The notes beneath the pieces were generated by a model. That model was given only the letters and a program-made list of their open reading frames with translations. It made no database searches and was not told where the DNA came from. A DNA stretch of 37,410 nt from Sulfurimonas sp. (GTDB lineage Bacteria > Campylobacterota > Campylobacteria > Campylobacterales > Sulfurimonadaceae): NCBI RefSeq assembly GCF_028694895.1, contig NZ_JAQVKA010000010.1:1-37410 (forward strand). The letters are read 5' to 3'. This document shows positions 1-9,275 of the stretch, in pieces. Each line of letters begins with the position of its first letter. Positions within the stretch are counted from its first letter, which is position 1. The translations under genes and the position numbers were made by a program.

Positions 1-396
1 CATCCTGATTTTATGTTAGTGGTATCTTATAACCCTGGTTATCAAAACGCTTTAAAAGGGATGAAGCCAAGTACTAAACAGAGATTTATATCTCTTAGTT
101 TTACCTATCCCGAGCCAGAAATTGAAAAAACTGTTATCATCAAAGAGAGCGGTGTGAGTGAGGAGATGGCACAAAAACTTGTTGATATTGCAGGAGAGAT
201 TCGCAGACTTAGTGATAGTGATATTCAAGAAGCAGTTTCAACAAGACTCTTGATTTATGCAGCAAAACTAATGGTAAAAGGTTTTGACCCGTATCAGGCT
301 TGCATGCACTCTATAGTTGAGTCTCTTAGCGATGAAGATGATATCTTAGAAGTTCTGCAAAAACTAATCTCATTGCATTTTGCAAAGAGTGCATAA
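1..396 (+). CDS. norQ: NorQ/CbbQ-type AAA+ ATPase, C-terminal part (cut by left window edge)
   Basis: The frame is open from base 1, so the first ATG (13) is internal and only the C-terminal ~131 residues are present. They read HPDFMLVVSYNPGYQ and then a KPSTKQRF stretch and STRLLIYAAKL, which match the MoxR-class NorQ/CbbQ ATPases after Walker B. These ATPases act with a VWA protein (NorD) to assemble or insert metal into nitric oxide reductase; CbbQ does the same for RuBisCO. The assignment to Nor rather than RuBisCO rests on the norE- and norF-like genes that follow. The stop overlaps the next start by one base (TAATG), so the genes are probably translationally coupled. The P-loop lies outside the window. 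Confidence 0.85.
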   Translation, partial: HPDFMLVVSYNPGYQNALKGMKPSTKQRFISLSFTYPEPEIEKTVIIKESGVSEEMAQKLVDIAGEIRRLSDSDIQEAVSTRLLIYAAKLMVKGFDPYQACMHSIVESLSDEDDILEVLQKLISLHFAKSA

Positions 397-995
397 TGAG
401 CAAAATTGTTCATTTAAAAGAGTCTTATCCTCCGGGTGATTTTGCCATTTGGATAGTTATCTATATAGAGTTGCTAACTTTTGGTCTTATGTTTCTTGGC
501 TATGCATTTTCAAGAAGAGCTGATATTGAGCTATTTAACGCATCTCAATCAGTTCTAAACCAAGCATCGGGCTTTGTTGATACTTTGATACTTATTACAA
601 GTAGTTATTTTGTAGTAAAAGCGCTCAACACAGTAAAAAATGCAAGAATTGAGAACATTCAAGCCTCCAATGAGTCGGCTTCAAGATGGCTTTTGGCTGC
701 CATACTCTTTGGAATAATGTTTTTAATAAATAAACTCTTAGAGTTCTCAGATATATTTTCTCAAGGTATTAACCTTAGTACAAATACATTTTTTATGTTC
801 TATCTTCTTTTAACAATGTTTCATTTTATGCACGTAGTTCTAGGTGTAGTTATCCTCTTTAACATTCGAAAAAGGACAAAAATTGGCTGCTATAGCGAGC
901 AAAATTGTAGAGGTATAGAGAGTGGTGCCCTTTATTGGCATCTTGTGGATTTGTTGTGGATTATATTGTTTCCACTAGTTTATATTTTAAGGTGA
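396..995 (+). CDS. norE: NorE-like cytochrome c oxidase subunit III family protein
   Basis: A 199-residue membrane protein with about five hydrophobic helices (near 16-37, 58-77, 94-112, 130-155 and 178-198). The C-terminal GALYWHLVDLLWIILFPLVY is the signature helix of the haem-copper oxidase subunit III family. In denitrifiers a short protein of this family, NorE, accompanies nitric oxide reductase and raises NO reduction activity without being part of the purified NorCB enzyme. It sits between norQ (1-base overlap) and a NorF-like gene (6-base gap). A short caa3-type oxidase subunit III is the alternative, but the norQ neighbour argues for NorE. Confidence 0.82.
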   Translation: MSKIVHLKESYPPGDFAIWIVIYIELLTFGLMFLGYAFSRRADIELFNASQSVLNQASGFVDTLILITSSYFVVKALNTVKNARIENIQASNESASRWLLAAILFGIMFLINKLLEFSDIFSQGINLSTNTFFMFYLLLTMFHFMHVVLGVVILFNIRKRTKIGCYSEQNCRGIESGALYWHLVDLLWIILFPLVYILR

Positions 996-1001
996 GAAAA
1001 G

Positions 1002-1259
1002 ATGAAGAAGAGAGCTGAATTGATATGGATAGTTTTAGTGGTTTTTACTATTTTTACTTATTTTCTTGGGCAATTTGACTTTGTAAATACACTTATGGTT
1101 GGCATTTTGCTAATGACTACCTTCATAAAAGGAGAGCTTATTACTGATTACTTTATGAGTTTGAAAAATGTTAAATTAAAGTATAGAATGATACCTACGA
1201 TTTGGCTAGCTGCGGTTATGTCATCAATCGCTGTAGCCTACTACCTGCCAATACAATAA
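1002..1259 (+). CDS. norF: NorF-like small membrane protein (cytochrome c oxidase subunit IV-like)
   Basis: An 85-residue protein with three hydrophobic segments (about 8-24, 28-42 and 65-82), the size and topology of NorF and of the prokaryotic subunit IV family. The start has a GGTGAGAAAAG ribosome-binding region directly upstream. It is the last gene of the plus-strand nor run; the next gene is convergent with only 14 bases between, and no clear terminator hairpin was found there. NorF proteins are poorly conserved, so the symbol rests largely on position after norE. The function is thought to be maturation or stability of nitric oxide reductase in the inner membrane. Confidence 0.68.
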   Translation: MKKRAELIWIVLVVFTIFTYFLGQFDFVNTLMVGILLMTTFIKGELITDYFMSLKNVKLKYRMIPTIWLAAVMSSIAVAYYLPIQ

Positions 1260-1273
1260 GAAAAGTTTATTCT

Positions 1274-2251
1274 TTACTCTAAAATACCTAATACATTTCT
1301 TTTTATTAGAGGGATATTTTTTTCTATATTGTCTGTAGAAATTGGCAATATAGAGAGTTGAATATGTTTTTGAACATCTTTTTTATTGAAAAAATCATCT
1401 AATAGCATTACCGTTTTTTCTCCAAATACATATGGTTGTTGCATCGCAGCTGCTGTTATTACTCCTCTTGGAATTAGCTCTAAAAACTCTGGTTCTGCAT
1501 CAAAAACTATTAGTAAAATCTCACCCTCTTTGCCGCTCTGTTTTATAGCGTCTTGCGCACCTTTATATCGATCTGAGCCTTGAAGCCAAATAGCTCTTAA
1601 CTCTTTACTTTGTTCTATGAGTTTTTTTGAGAAATCATAAGTTTCTTTATATGAGAAATCTACTTGCTGTTTTAAACCTTCAACCTTAATGCCTGATTCA
1701 CTCATGGCCCTCATAAAACCAGTTGTTCTAGCTTTTCCATTTTCTCTTTTTTGCGGAATTGCTACTATGCCAACAGATCCATTTTTATCCCATCCAAGTT
1801 CTTTCATTTTTTGAGCAAGAACTTGACCTATCTCATATGCTCCATTTTCATTATCTGAAGAGATATATGAGAGGTACTCACCCCGCTGAGTGCCTATATC
1901 ACTAATTATGACCGGAATGTTTGCGCTGTTTGCAAACTTTAAAACAGTAACTGCGGAAGAGGAGTTAATTGGGGATAGAATTATTGCATCTACTTGATTT
2001 TTTATCGCTTCTAAAGTGTTTTTTATCTCTGTTTTTTTAATATTGTTTGAACTATAAACAGTTACGTCATAACCTAACTCATCAGCACTCTTTTTTATGC
2101 CTCTACTCATGATTTGCCAAAATGGTATTCTTATATCAGAGACAATATAAGCTATCTTTTTCTTAGATAACTCTGTCTTAACTTCTGCTGCACCTAAAAT
2201 GTTAAAGTATGCAAAAAGAGTTACAAAGAGAGTGATTTTTACAAAGCTCAT
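1274..2251 (-). CDS. Periplasmic sugar-type binding protein (Peripla_BP_4, LuxP/TorT-like role possible)
   Basis: About 325 residues. I start it at the ATG at 2251, which has GTGAGG seven bases upstream, and not at the in-frame GTG at 2263. The protein then opens with a signal peptide (MSFVKITLFVTLFAYFNILG, cleavage likely after GAA). The mature part has the two-lobed type I periplasmic binding protein pattern: KIAYIVSD, then DAIILSPINSS, then NIPVIISDIGT, and a late LIVFDAEPE. No permease or ATPase gene lies nearby. Instead it directly follows, within 12 bases, a membrane PAS/GGDEF/EAL gene, so it probably presents a small ligand to that sensor, as LuxP does for LuxQ or TorT for TorS. The ligand is unknown. 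Confidence 0.75.
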   Translation of the reverse strand: MSFVKITLFVTLFAYFNILGAAEVKTELSKKKIAYIVSDIRIPFWQIMSRGIKKSADELGYDVTVYSSNNIKKTEIKNTLEAIKNQVDAIILSPINSSSAVTVLKFANSANIPVIISDIGTQRGEYLSYISSDNENGAYEIGQVLAQKMKELGWDKNGSVGIVAIPQKRENGKARTTGFMRAMSESGIKVEGLKQQVDFSYKETYDFSKKLIEQSKELRAIWLQGSDRYKGAQDAIKQSGKEGEILLIVFDAEPEFLELIPRGVITAAAMQQPYVFGEKTVMLLDDFFNKKDVQKHIQLSILPISTDNIEKNIPLIKRNVLGILE

Positions 2252-2263
2252 ATCTATCCTCAC

Positions 2264-4594
2264 TTAATTTAAAATATCTGTTTTTGGTTCACTAAAAAAG
2301 TAACCTTGAGAATAATCGATACCTAGCTCTAAAACTTTATTTTGTATATCCTGTGTTTCTACAAATTCAGCGACAGTTTTTATACCCATTTTCTTAGCAA
2401 AATCTACAATCATTGTTACAACTACTTGAGCTTGTTTATTTGTATTTATCTCTTTTATAAGTGAACCATCAATTTTTATATAATCGGTATTGAGTTTCAT
2501 CAAATAGATAAAATTACTATAACCAGTACCAAAGTCATCAATAGCTATTTTGCTATCAAATTTTTTTATTTTATTTATAAAATCTAAAACTTCTTTAAAA
2601 TTCTCTATTGATTCTGATTCAACTATCTCAAAAACAACTCTTGGACCGATATTGTAAATACGCAACATATCGTATATATACTCTTCTATCTCTTTGTTTA
2701 AAATATCTTCAATAGTTAAATTTATAGAAAACTCTAGGTTGTTATCTTTAAACTTCTCAAAAGATTTTTCTATCATTATTTTAGTTATCGTTGAGTAGTA
2801 CTTTGTCTTTTTTGATATCTCTAAAAAGAAAAAAGGAGATATTAGCTTATCCTCATCCTTCATCCTAACTAACGATTCATACTTCTCTACTTTATCTGTT
2901 TTATTATTGATGATAGGTTGATAAACTGGAATGAAATCATCATTTATAATGGCAGTTCTTATTTTTTTTGACCAATAAATATTGTTCTCATACTCTTCAT
3001 TTAAAGATATCTTTTCACTAAAAACTATGACGTTTTCATTATTTCTTTTTGCAACTTTTAAAGCCATGTCTGCAGTTGATAAAATCTTATCTTTGGATTC
3101 AAATGATATACCAGTTGTAAAATTAAAGTTTAAAAACTCATCATTTATTTTAACGGACATATCAGCTAAGGCACTTACTAGGATATTTACATTTTTTTCA
3201 AATTCATTTTTATTTACATCACTGTTAAATAAAACATACTCATCACCTTGAAGATGATATACATTGGTATCTACATGCTCAGTCAATCCCGATATGTTTG
3301 AGCCTACTTGTTTGAGTATATAATCACCTAATTCATATCCATAAAAGTCATTAAGCTCTGAAAAATTGTCTATATTTATTATTGCAAGTGCAGGATGGAG
3401 ACTATGATTTATATCATGTATAAGTTTATATCTATTTCCTAAATTAGTTAATGTGTCAGTATTTGCAATTTTATCAAGCTGCTCTTGCTGCTTAATCATT
3501 TTAGTTATATCATGCCTAACGGCAATAAATTCAACTATATTTTGATTTTCATCTAAAATTGGTAAAATTGTTGAATCTACCCAATAATCATCCAACTTGC
3601 CTCTATTTTTCAGAGTTCCTTTCCACACTTTTTTGCGCTTTACCGTCTCCCAAAGTTCTTTGTATATCTCTTTTGGAGTATCTTTATGACTTATAATATT
3701 ATGAGATTTTCCAATTACCTCTTCTGGAGTAAAACCTGAAATTTCATAAAAATACTCATTTGCATAAATAATATTGCCTTTGAGATTTGACTTTGTAACT
3801 ATGCTTGATTTATCAAGTGCCAATTCATAACTTTTTAAAAATGCAATGTTTTGATCTAACTTATATCTTGATTCTTTAATGGACTCAATCATATTGTTAA
3901 TAGTTAATGATAGGATGGCTAACTCTTTGGAGTTATAACTAGGAATCGTACTCGTTGGTATTCCATCAACTGTTTTGTTATTAATTATTTCCATAATGTT
4001 ATTGAGAGGTTTTTGTATTATTCGATGTAGTACAAAATATATTACCAATAAGACAATTATAGTGCTAAGTAGCGCAATTATAATACTTGCATTAATGAAA
4101 TATTTGAGTTTTTCTTGCACTAACTTATCAGAGGCATAAATATCTATATGTCCCAATATTAAACCATTTTGATTCTCAATGTTATCTTGAAGATGTGAGT
4201 ATGAGTGCGCTATTTTTTCTTGATGAGATTTATTGTTTGAGTCATACTCTTCTGTTTTAGAGTTATTGTTGATTTTGCCAACTAAATACTTTGAACCTAC
4301 TATTTTTGCCATATTATAATCTTCAACAATTATTGCAAGTACATGTTCACGATTTAGTTCATTTTCTATAAGATTTTCATACTCATGTATAGAGTATGAA
4401 TCCATAAAAGGGTAGATACTGTTTTTTAATTGTATTAGACTTGTTTTGATATCGCTGTCTATATTTTTAAGAAGGTACTCTTTTGTCTGTTCATAAAATA
4501 TTTTACTCACAATAAAAACAGCAATAAGGATAGTAATACTAATTGCAAGAAAGAGTGTATAAAATATTGATCTTTGTCTATTTTTCATGTACAT
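2264..4594 (-). CDS. Membrane-bound HAMP-PAS-GGDEF-EAL c-di-GMP signalling protein
   Basis: 776 residues. Membrane helix at about 10-30, a ~135-residue periplasmic region, second helix at about 168-189, then HAMP (190-240), PAS (255-372, with NIIYANEYF and FIAVRHDIT), GGDEF (375-530) and EAL (540-770). The GGDEF motif is degraded to LQGDEY (448-453), so cyclase activity is doubtful. The EAL domain keeps the usual metal and substrate residues: ESL in place of EAL (573-575), INLT (624-627), DDFGTGYSN (686-694), DYIKIDG (704-710) and AEFVE (742-746). I infer a phosphodiesterase controlled by the periplasmic domain, possibly through the binding protein encoded next. The start is an ATG without a strong SD; a second ATG lies two codons later. 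Confidence 0.88.
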   Translation of the reverse strand: MYMKNRQRSIFYTLFLAISITILIAVFIVSKIFYEQTKEYLLKNIDSDIKTSLIQLKNSIYPFMDSYSIHEYENLIENELNREHVLAIIVEDYNMAKIVGSKYLVGKINNNSKTEEYDSNNKSHQEKIAHSYSHLQDNIENQNGLILGHIDIYASDKLVQEKLKYFINASIIIALLSTIIVLLVIYFVLHRIIQKPLNNIMEIINNKTVDGIPTSTIPSYNSKELAILSLTINNMIESIKESRYKLDQNIAFLKSYELALDKSSIVTKSNLKGNIIYANEYFYEISGFTPEEVIGKSHNIISHKDTPKEIYKELWETVKRKKVWKGTLKNRGKLDDYWVDSTILPILDENQNIVEFIAVRHDITKMIKQQEQLDKIANTDTLTNLGNRYKLIHDINHSLHPALAIINIDNFSELNDFYGYELGDYILKQVGSNISGLTEHVDTNVYHLQGDEYVLFNSDVNKNEFEKNVNILVSALADMSVKINDEFLNFNFTTGISFESKDKILSTADMALKVAKRNNENVIVFSEKISLNEEYENNIYWSKKIRTAIINDDFIPVYQPIINNKTDKVEKYESLVRMKDEDKLISPFFFLEISKKTKYYSTITKIMIEKSFEKFKDNNLEFSINLTIEDILNKEIEEYIYDMLRIYNIGPRVVFEIVESESIENFKEVLDFINKIKKFDSKIAIDDFGTGYSNFIYLMKLNTDYIKIDGSLIKEINTNKQAQVVVTMIVDFAKKMGIKTVAEFVETQDIQNKVLELGIDYSQGYFFSEPKTDILN

Positions 4595-4712
4595 ACGCTT
4601 AGCATTGAAATAATGAAGTTACTCTATCTAATTTTATATTAATCAAAGGATATAGTTTAATTCACAAAGAACAGTGTAAAAATAAGTTAGATATAAGAGA
4701 GTTGTTAAATGA

Positions 4713-4788
4713 TGGTGCTCACAACTGGACTCGAACCAGTGACTTTTACCTTGTCGAGGTAACACTCTACCAACTGAGTTATGCGAGC
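4713..4788 (-). tRNA. tRNA-Val(GAC)
   Basis: Reads as a full cloverleaf on the minus strand: acceptor GCTCGCA pairing with TGTGAGC, anticodon stem TTACC/GGTAA around loop TCGACAA (anticodon GAC), T-arm ACTGG TTCGAGT CCAGT, and encoded CCA. It is 76 nt with CCA. A -10-like GATAAAAT lies just upstream on the minus strand (about 4798-4805). It is a lone tRNA in the 354-base space between the sensor gene and pckA; the rest of that space holds only the pckA promoter region, and I see nothing else in it. Confidence 0.95.
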
Positions 4789-4907
4789 AAGATTGGAATT
4801 TTATCAAAAGATACTTAAACTAATTTTTCTAAACTTTAGTGTTTGAGAAGTTGTTGAAATTTATATGCAAGCCCCGATATTTACTTTTAATTTAGGTATA
4901 TTAAGTG

Positions 4908-4913
4908 TATAAT
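4908..4913 (+). promoter_or_regulatory. Putative sigma70 -10 box for pckA
   Basis: A perfect TATAAT lies 36 bases before the pckA start, in AT-rich sequence without a clear -35 box. That is normal for Campylobacterota housekeeping promoters. Confidence 0.55.
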
Positions 4914-4948
4914 TTCATCTATATTTAAAAAGCAGAATAAGGCAAGTT

Positions 4949-6535
4949 ATGAACTTAACCGAGTTAGAAGATATAGGCTTAAAGAATGTTAAAAAGGTTT
5001 ATCATAACCTTGATTATGATGAATTAATTAGACATGAAATTGAGAACAAAGAGTGTGTACTTACGACAAATGGGGCTACTGCTGTAGATACTGGGGTATT
5101 TACAGGGCGCAGTCCAAAAGATAAATATTTTGTAGATAGAGACCCTTCAAACAAATATATCGCTTGGGGCGATGTAAATCAAAAAATAAGTGAAAAAATT
5201 TTTAACGAGCTCTTAGTGGTTGCAAGAGAGCAACTCTCAGGCAAAGATTTATATATTACTGATGTTTATAGTGGTGCTAGTGTTGATTCTAAACGCTCAA
5301 TTCGTTTTGTTACAGAAATAGCTTGGCAAGCACACTTTGTTAAAAATATGTTTATTCGCCCAACTGAGACTGAATTAAAAGGATTTAAACCACAGTTTAC
5401 GGTTTTAAATGCTTGTAAGGCAGTAAATGATAAGTGGAAAGAGCATGGACTAAATTCTGAAGTTTTTATTCTTTTTGATATTGAGAATAACCTCTCAATA
5501 ATCGGTGGAACTTGGTATGGTGGTGAGTTGAAAAAAGGTATTTTTTCAATGATGAACTACTGGTTACCACTAGAAGGTAAACTTTCTATGCACTGTTCTG
5601 CAAACGTTGGTAAAAGAGGAGACACTGCTCTTTTCTTTGGCCTTAGTGGAACCGGCAAAACTACTCTCTCAACAGATCCTCATAGAAAACTCATTGGAGA
5701 CGATGAGCATGGTTGGGATGATAATGGAGTATTTAACTTTGAGGGTGGATGCTACGCAAAAGTTATCAACCTAAATGGCAACAATGAACCTGAAATTTTT
5801 AATGCCATAAAATCTGGTGCACTTCTTGAAAACGTTGTTATAGATGATGATGGAGTCGTTGACTACAATGATGGAAGTAAAACAGAAAATACTCGCGTCT
5901 CTTACCCTATAGAGCATATAAAAAATCATGAAATATCTTTAAGCGCTGGACATCCTGAAAATATAATCTTTTTAAGTGCAGACGCTTTTGGTATTCTTCC
6001 TCCAGTTTCAAAGTTATCTCGTGAACAAGCAATGTACTACTTCTTAAGCGGATATACGGCTAAGGTTGCTGGAACTGAGCGTGGTATAACTGAGCCAGTT
6101 GCAACGTTTAGTGCATGTTTTGGAGAGGCTTTTTTACCACTACATCCAACGGTGTATGCCAAGCTCCTTGGTGATAAGATAGATAAGCATAATGTAAATG
6201 TATATCTTGTAAACACTGGCTGGACAGGTGGAGCTTACGGTGTTGGAGCGAGAATGAGTATAAAAGATACTCGCGCTTGTATCAATGCTATTTTAGATGG
6301 TAGCATCAAAGAGAGTGAGTTTGATAATACTAAAGTGTTTAATCTTCAAGTTCCAAAAACTCTTGGAAACATAAATCCAGAAATTTTAAATCCTCGTAAC
6401 GCTTGGAGTGATAAAGAAGCATTTGATAAAAAAAGAGACATGTTAGCAAATATGTTTAATGCAAATTTCAAAAAATATCAGATTGCAAATAGCGAGTTTG
6501 ACTACTCTGCAGCGGGACCAAAGATAGAGAGTTGA
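4949..6535 (+). CDS. pckA: Phosphoenolpyruvate carboxykinase (ATP)
   Basis: 528 residues, the usual length for the ATP-dependent enzyme, which converts oxaloacetate and ATP to phosphoenolpyruvate, CO2 and [11 protein letters not shown] (52-59) is the oxaloacetate-binding arginine region, [11 protein letters not shown] (231-241) is the P-loop and GDDEHGW (250-256) is the metal-binding kinase-2 region. AAGG stands about nine bases before the ATG. It is monocistronic: a tRNA lies behind it and a convergent dedA-family gene ahead. In an autotroph using the reductive TCA cycle it would link C4 acids to sugar synthesis; that role here is inference. Confidence 0.97.
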   Translation: MNLTELEDIGLKNVKKVYHNLDYDELIRHEIENKECVLTTNGATAVDTGVFTGRSPKDKYFVDRDPSNKYIAWGDVNQKISEKIFNELLVVAREQLSGKDLYITDVYSGASVDSKRSIRFVTEIAWQAHFVKNMFIRPTETELKGFKPQFTVLNACKAVNDKWKEHGLNSEVFILFDIENNLSIIGGTWYGGELKKGIFSMMNYWLPLEGKLSMHCSANVGKRGDTALFFGLSGTGKTTLSTDPHRKLIGDDEHGWDDNGVFNFEGGCYAKVINLNGNNEPEIFNAIKSGALLENVVIDDDGVVDYNDGSKTENTRVSYPIEHIKNHEISLSAGHPENIIFLSADAFGILPPVSKLSREQAMYYFLSGYTAKVAGTERGITEPVATFSACFGEAFLPLHPTVYAKLLGDKIDKHNVNVYLVNTGWTGGAYGVGARMSIKDTRACINAILDGSIKESEFDNTKVFNLQVPKTLGNINPEILNPRNAWSDKEAFDKKRDMLANMFNANFKKYQIANSEFDYSAAGPKIES

Positions 6536-6562
6536 TCTCTTCTTTTGTCTTTAAGAAAAACT

Positions 6563-7132
6563 TTACTTTTTAATCTTTCGTTTAGTGGCATATGACATAT
6601 ACAGCCATAAAGCTCCACCAAAAACTACAAGTATTATAGGCGCTATCCACGGCTTTTGAGTAATTACTTCGGCTATTTTCATTAAAAAACCACCAGAGTA
6701 GTAACTTCCTAAACCAAAAACTAAAGCCCAAACTCCAGCACTTAAAATATTTAAAATTGCAAACTTTTTAAATTCATATTTTGTAAGTCCAATAGCTATA
6801 GGAATAAGTGTTTTAATCCCATAAACAAACTTTTGAATAAAAATAATCCAAGAACCATTTTTCTTCATCATAATATGTGCAAGAGCTAGTTTTCTTCTAT
6901 GTTTTTTAAGCCCTTCCATCATTATGCCTTTTTGATACCTTGCCATATAAAAGAGCAAGAAATCCCCAAGTGCATTGGCTATAAAAGCTATTGTTATTGA
7001 GAGAGTTAAATCCATCTTTCCCATAAAAGACATTACCCCAGCAGCAATGATTGCTACAAAACCACCACCAAGGGAGTATAGGAAAAGTCCTATATATCCA
7101 TAAGTTGCTAAATTACTAAATGTATCTTCCAT
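6563..7132 (-). CDS. DedA/SNARE-associated family membrane protein
   Basis: 189 residues with four or five hydrophobic segments. The DedA pattern is visible: GDFLLFYMARYQ (57-68), then FIQKFVYGIKTLIPI (about 98-112) followed by an AIGLTKYEF segment, and NILSAGVWALVFGLGSYYSG. DedA proteins are inner-membrane transporters or scramblases linked to proton-motive-force maintenance and, for some members, polyprenyl or phospholipid flipping. It begins seven bases after the uvrB stop and is probably cotranscribed with it. The convergent pckA ends 27 bases away. The exact substrate cannot be told from sequence. Confidence 0.85.
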   Translation of the reverse strand: MEDTFSNLATYGYIGLFLYSLGGGFVAIIAAGVMSFMGKMDLTLSITIAFIANALGDFLLFYMARYQKGIMMEGLKKHRRKLALAHIMMKKNGSWIIFIQKFVYGIKTLIPIAIGLTKYEFKKFAILNILSAGVWALVFGLGSYYSGGFLMKIAEVITQKPWIAPIILVVFGGALWLYMSYATKRKIKK

Positions 7133-7139
7133 ATATCTC

Positions 7140-9122
7140 TCACAGTTTTTTTATTTTTACTATTTCATCGCGAAGGCGAGCTGCTTCTTCAAAGTTTAGC
7201 TCACGCGCTGCTTCTTTCATCTTTAGCGAGAGTTGCGTAACCATTGCTTTTCTCTCTGAAGCAGGCATTTTATCCATTTTTTTATTTTTTTGGTAAATAT
7301 CTCCATACTCTTCAACTTTTAGATTTTCATCTAGCTTTCTGATAGTAGTAGTTGGAGTAATGCCATGAGTTTTATTGTACTCATCTTGCATCTCTCGTCT
7401 TGCGTTTGTTTTATCTATTGCTCTTTGCATAGAGCCTGTTACCTTATTTGCATATAAGATAACTCTTCCGTTTACATTTCTAGCACCTCTACCGATGGTT
7501 TGTATAAGAGAAGTCTCACTTCTTAAAAAGCCCTCTTTATCGGCATCCATAATTGCTACAAGGCTAACTTCTGGCAGGTCTAACCCCTCACGTAGAAGAT
7601 TTATCCCAATCAAAACATCAAACTCGCCTTGGCGAAGTGAGCGGATAATCTGGTTTCTTTGAATTGTGTCTATGTCAGAGTGCATATACTCAACTCTAAT
7701 GCCCAAATCTGCTAGATATTTAGTTAGTGCTTCTGCCATTTTCTTTGTCAAAACAGTGATTAACACTCTCTCATTTCTAAGGGTGACTTTTTTTATCTCA
7801 TCATGTATATCTTCTACTTGATTTGTAGATGGTTTTATCTCTAAGATTGGGTCGAGTAGCCCAGTTGGACGAATAATTTGATCTGCTTTTACGCTAGAGA
7901 GTTCAAGCTCATAAGCAGATGGTGTTGCTGAGACAAAAAGATAGTGTGGAGCCTTGTTTATATACTCATCGAGCATCAAAGGACGGTTGTCAAGAGCGCT
8001 AGGAAGGCGAAAACCATACTCAACCAAAACTTCTTTTCTAGCCCTATCTCCTGCATACATCCCACGATACTGAGGAAGCGATACGTGTGACTCATCCACG
8101 ATAACTAGATACTCTTTATGATGGAGTGCGAAATAGTCCAAAAGTGTATAAGGTGCTTCTCCTGTTTTTTTCTCAGTTAAAAGTCTTGAGTAGTTTTCTA
8201 TCCCTTTACACATTCCGGTGGTTTGAAGCATCTCTAAATCAAACTCAACTCTCTGCTTTAATCGTTGATGCTCTACAAGCTTGCCCTCTTTTTTGAAGTA
8301 TGCAAGTCTATCATCAAGCTCCTCTTCGATCCGCTTTATAGCCACCGCTAACTTCTCTTGACGCACACTAAACTGTGAAGTTGCGTATATAGTAAACTGT
8401 TTATGATCTTCGAGTTTTTTGTTATCAATGGTATCAAAAGTGTATATCGCTTCTATCTCATCTCCAAAAAATTCTATACGGATTGCCTCTTGCTCAAAGT
8501 AAGGAGGAAATACATCTAAAGTCTCCCCATTTACACGAATATGCCCACTATCAAAATATGTATCATTTCTTGAATAGCCCATTTCAATAAGCCTAAGAAG
8601 TAGTTTTTTCTGAGGAATCACATCCCCAATGGAGACAGATTGAACCATGTTTTCATATTCTTCAGGGTCACCTAAACCATAGTTTGCAGAAACAGAAGCA
8701 ACAACTATGACATCATCATAACTAAGCAGATTTGCAGTAGAAGAGAGACGAAGGCGCTCCAGCTCGTCATTTATCGCACTATCTTTTTCTATAAAAAGGT
8801 CTTGGCGAGGGATATACGCTTCTGGCTGATAGTAGTCATAGTAAGATACAAAGTACTCAACATGATTGTTTGGAAAAAACTGACGAAACTCACTATAAAG
8901 CTGAGCCGCAAGAGTTTTGTTATGTGTCATGATGATGGTTGGCATCTTTACATTTTCTATAACACGCGCCATTGTATGTGTTTTTCCACTACCAGTCACT
9001 CCCTCTAAGGCTTGATAACGATTGCCTTTGAGGATAGAATCACTGAGCACTTTTATAGCTTCAGGCTGATCACCTGCTGGTTGATAAGGAGATACGACTT
9101 TAAAATTTGGCTGATTTTTCAT
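7140..9122 (-). CDS. uvrB: Excinuclease ABC subunit B
   Basis: About 660 residues from the ATG at 9122, giving [20 protein letters not shown], the normal UvrB beginning. The frame is open to a TTG at 9155, but that would add 11 residues the family does not have. Visible are Walker A GVTGSGKT (41-48), the DNA-gripping beta-hairpin region with [17 protein letters not shown] for Walker [10 protein letters not shown] (helicase motif VI) and a C-terminal UVR motif [14 protein letters not shown] for UvrA/UvrC contact. UvrB verifies damage in nucleotide excision repair. No good SD precedes either start. A decayed copy of its first nine codons and upstream bases lies at 9992-10033. Confidence 0.97.
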   Translation of the reverse strand: MKNQPNFKVVSPYQPAGDQPEAIKVLSDSILKGNRYQALEGVTGSGKTHTMARVIENVKMPTIIMTHNKTLAAQLYSEFRQFFPNNHVEYFVSYYDYYQPEAYIPRQDLFIEKDSAINDELERLRLSSTANLLSYDDVIVVASVSANYGLGDPEEYENMVQSVSIGDVIPQKKLLLRLIEMGYSRNDTYFDSGHIRVNGETLDVFPPYFEQEAIRIEFFGDEIEAIYTFDTIDNKKLEDHKQFTIYATSQFSVRQEKLAVAIKRIEEELDDRLAYFKKEGKLVEHQRLKQRVEFDLEMLQTTGMCKGIENYSRLLTEKKTGEAPYTLLDYFALHHKEYLVIVDESHVSLPQYRGMYAGDRARKEVLVEYGFRLPSALDNRPLMLDEYINKAPHYLFVSATPSAYELELSSVKADQIIRPTGLLDPILEIKPSTNQVEDIHDEIKKVTLRNERVLITVLTKKMAEALTKYLADLGIRVEYMHSDIDTIQRNQIIRSLRQGEFDVLIGINLLREGLDLPEVSLVAIMDADKEGFLRSETSLIQTIGRGARNVNGRVILYANKVTGSMQRAIDKTNARREMQDEYNKTHGITPTTTIRKLDENLKVEEYGDIYQKNKKMDKMPASERKAMVTQLSLKMKEAARELNFEEAARLRDEIVKIKKL

Positions 9123-9138
9123 TAATGGAATTATAACT
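9097..9138. repeat. Direct repeat A: uvrB 5' end (intact copy)
   Basis: 42 bases spanning the first nine codons of uvrB and 16 upstream bases. It matches 9992-10033 at 36 of 42 positions in the same orientation, with the dehydrogenase gene between the two copies. Confidence 0.85.
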
Positions 9139-9250
9139 AAACGAGGATAATGCAAGAGAACTAGTAGTTTAATCTATTGTATAATATTTTAAAGTTTTAT
9201 CAGGTTTAGATAATAAAAAGATGAAGTTAATAAAGCTTCTAAATAGGTCT

Positions 9251-9256
9251 TATAAT
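9251..9256 (+). promoter_or_regulatory. Putative -10 box for the SDR gene
   Basis: TATAAT 20 bases before the start, followed by the SD AAAAGGA. A second TATAAT at 9180-9185 could give a longer leader. The space also separates the divergent uvrB. Confidence 0.4.
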
Positions 9257-9275
9257 AATATTTAAAAGGATTAAA

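Noticed and set aside
6526-6540. AGAGA/TCTCT hairpin at the end of pckA
   Set aside because: A five-base stem of low GC followed by a broken T-run is too weak to call a terminator.
9221-9265. 14-codon ATG frame before the SDR gene
   Set aside because: Too short, no clear SD, and it overlaps a likely -10 box at 9251-9256.
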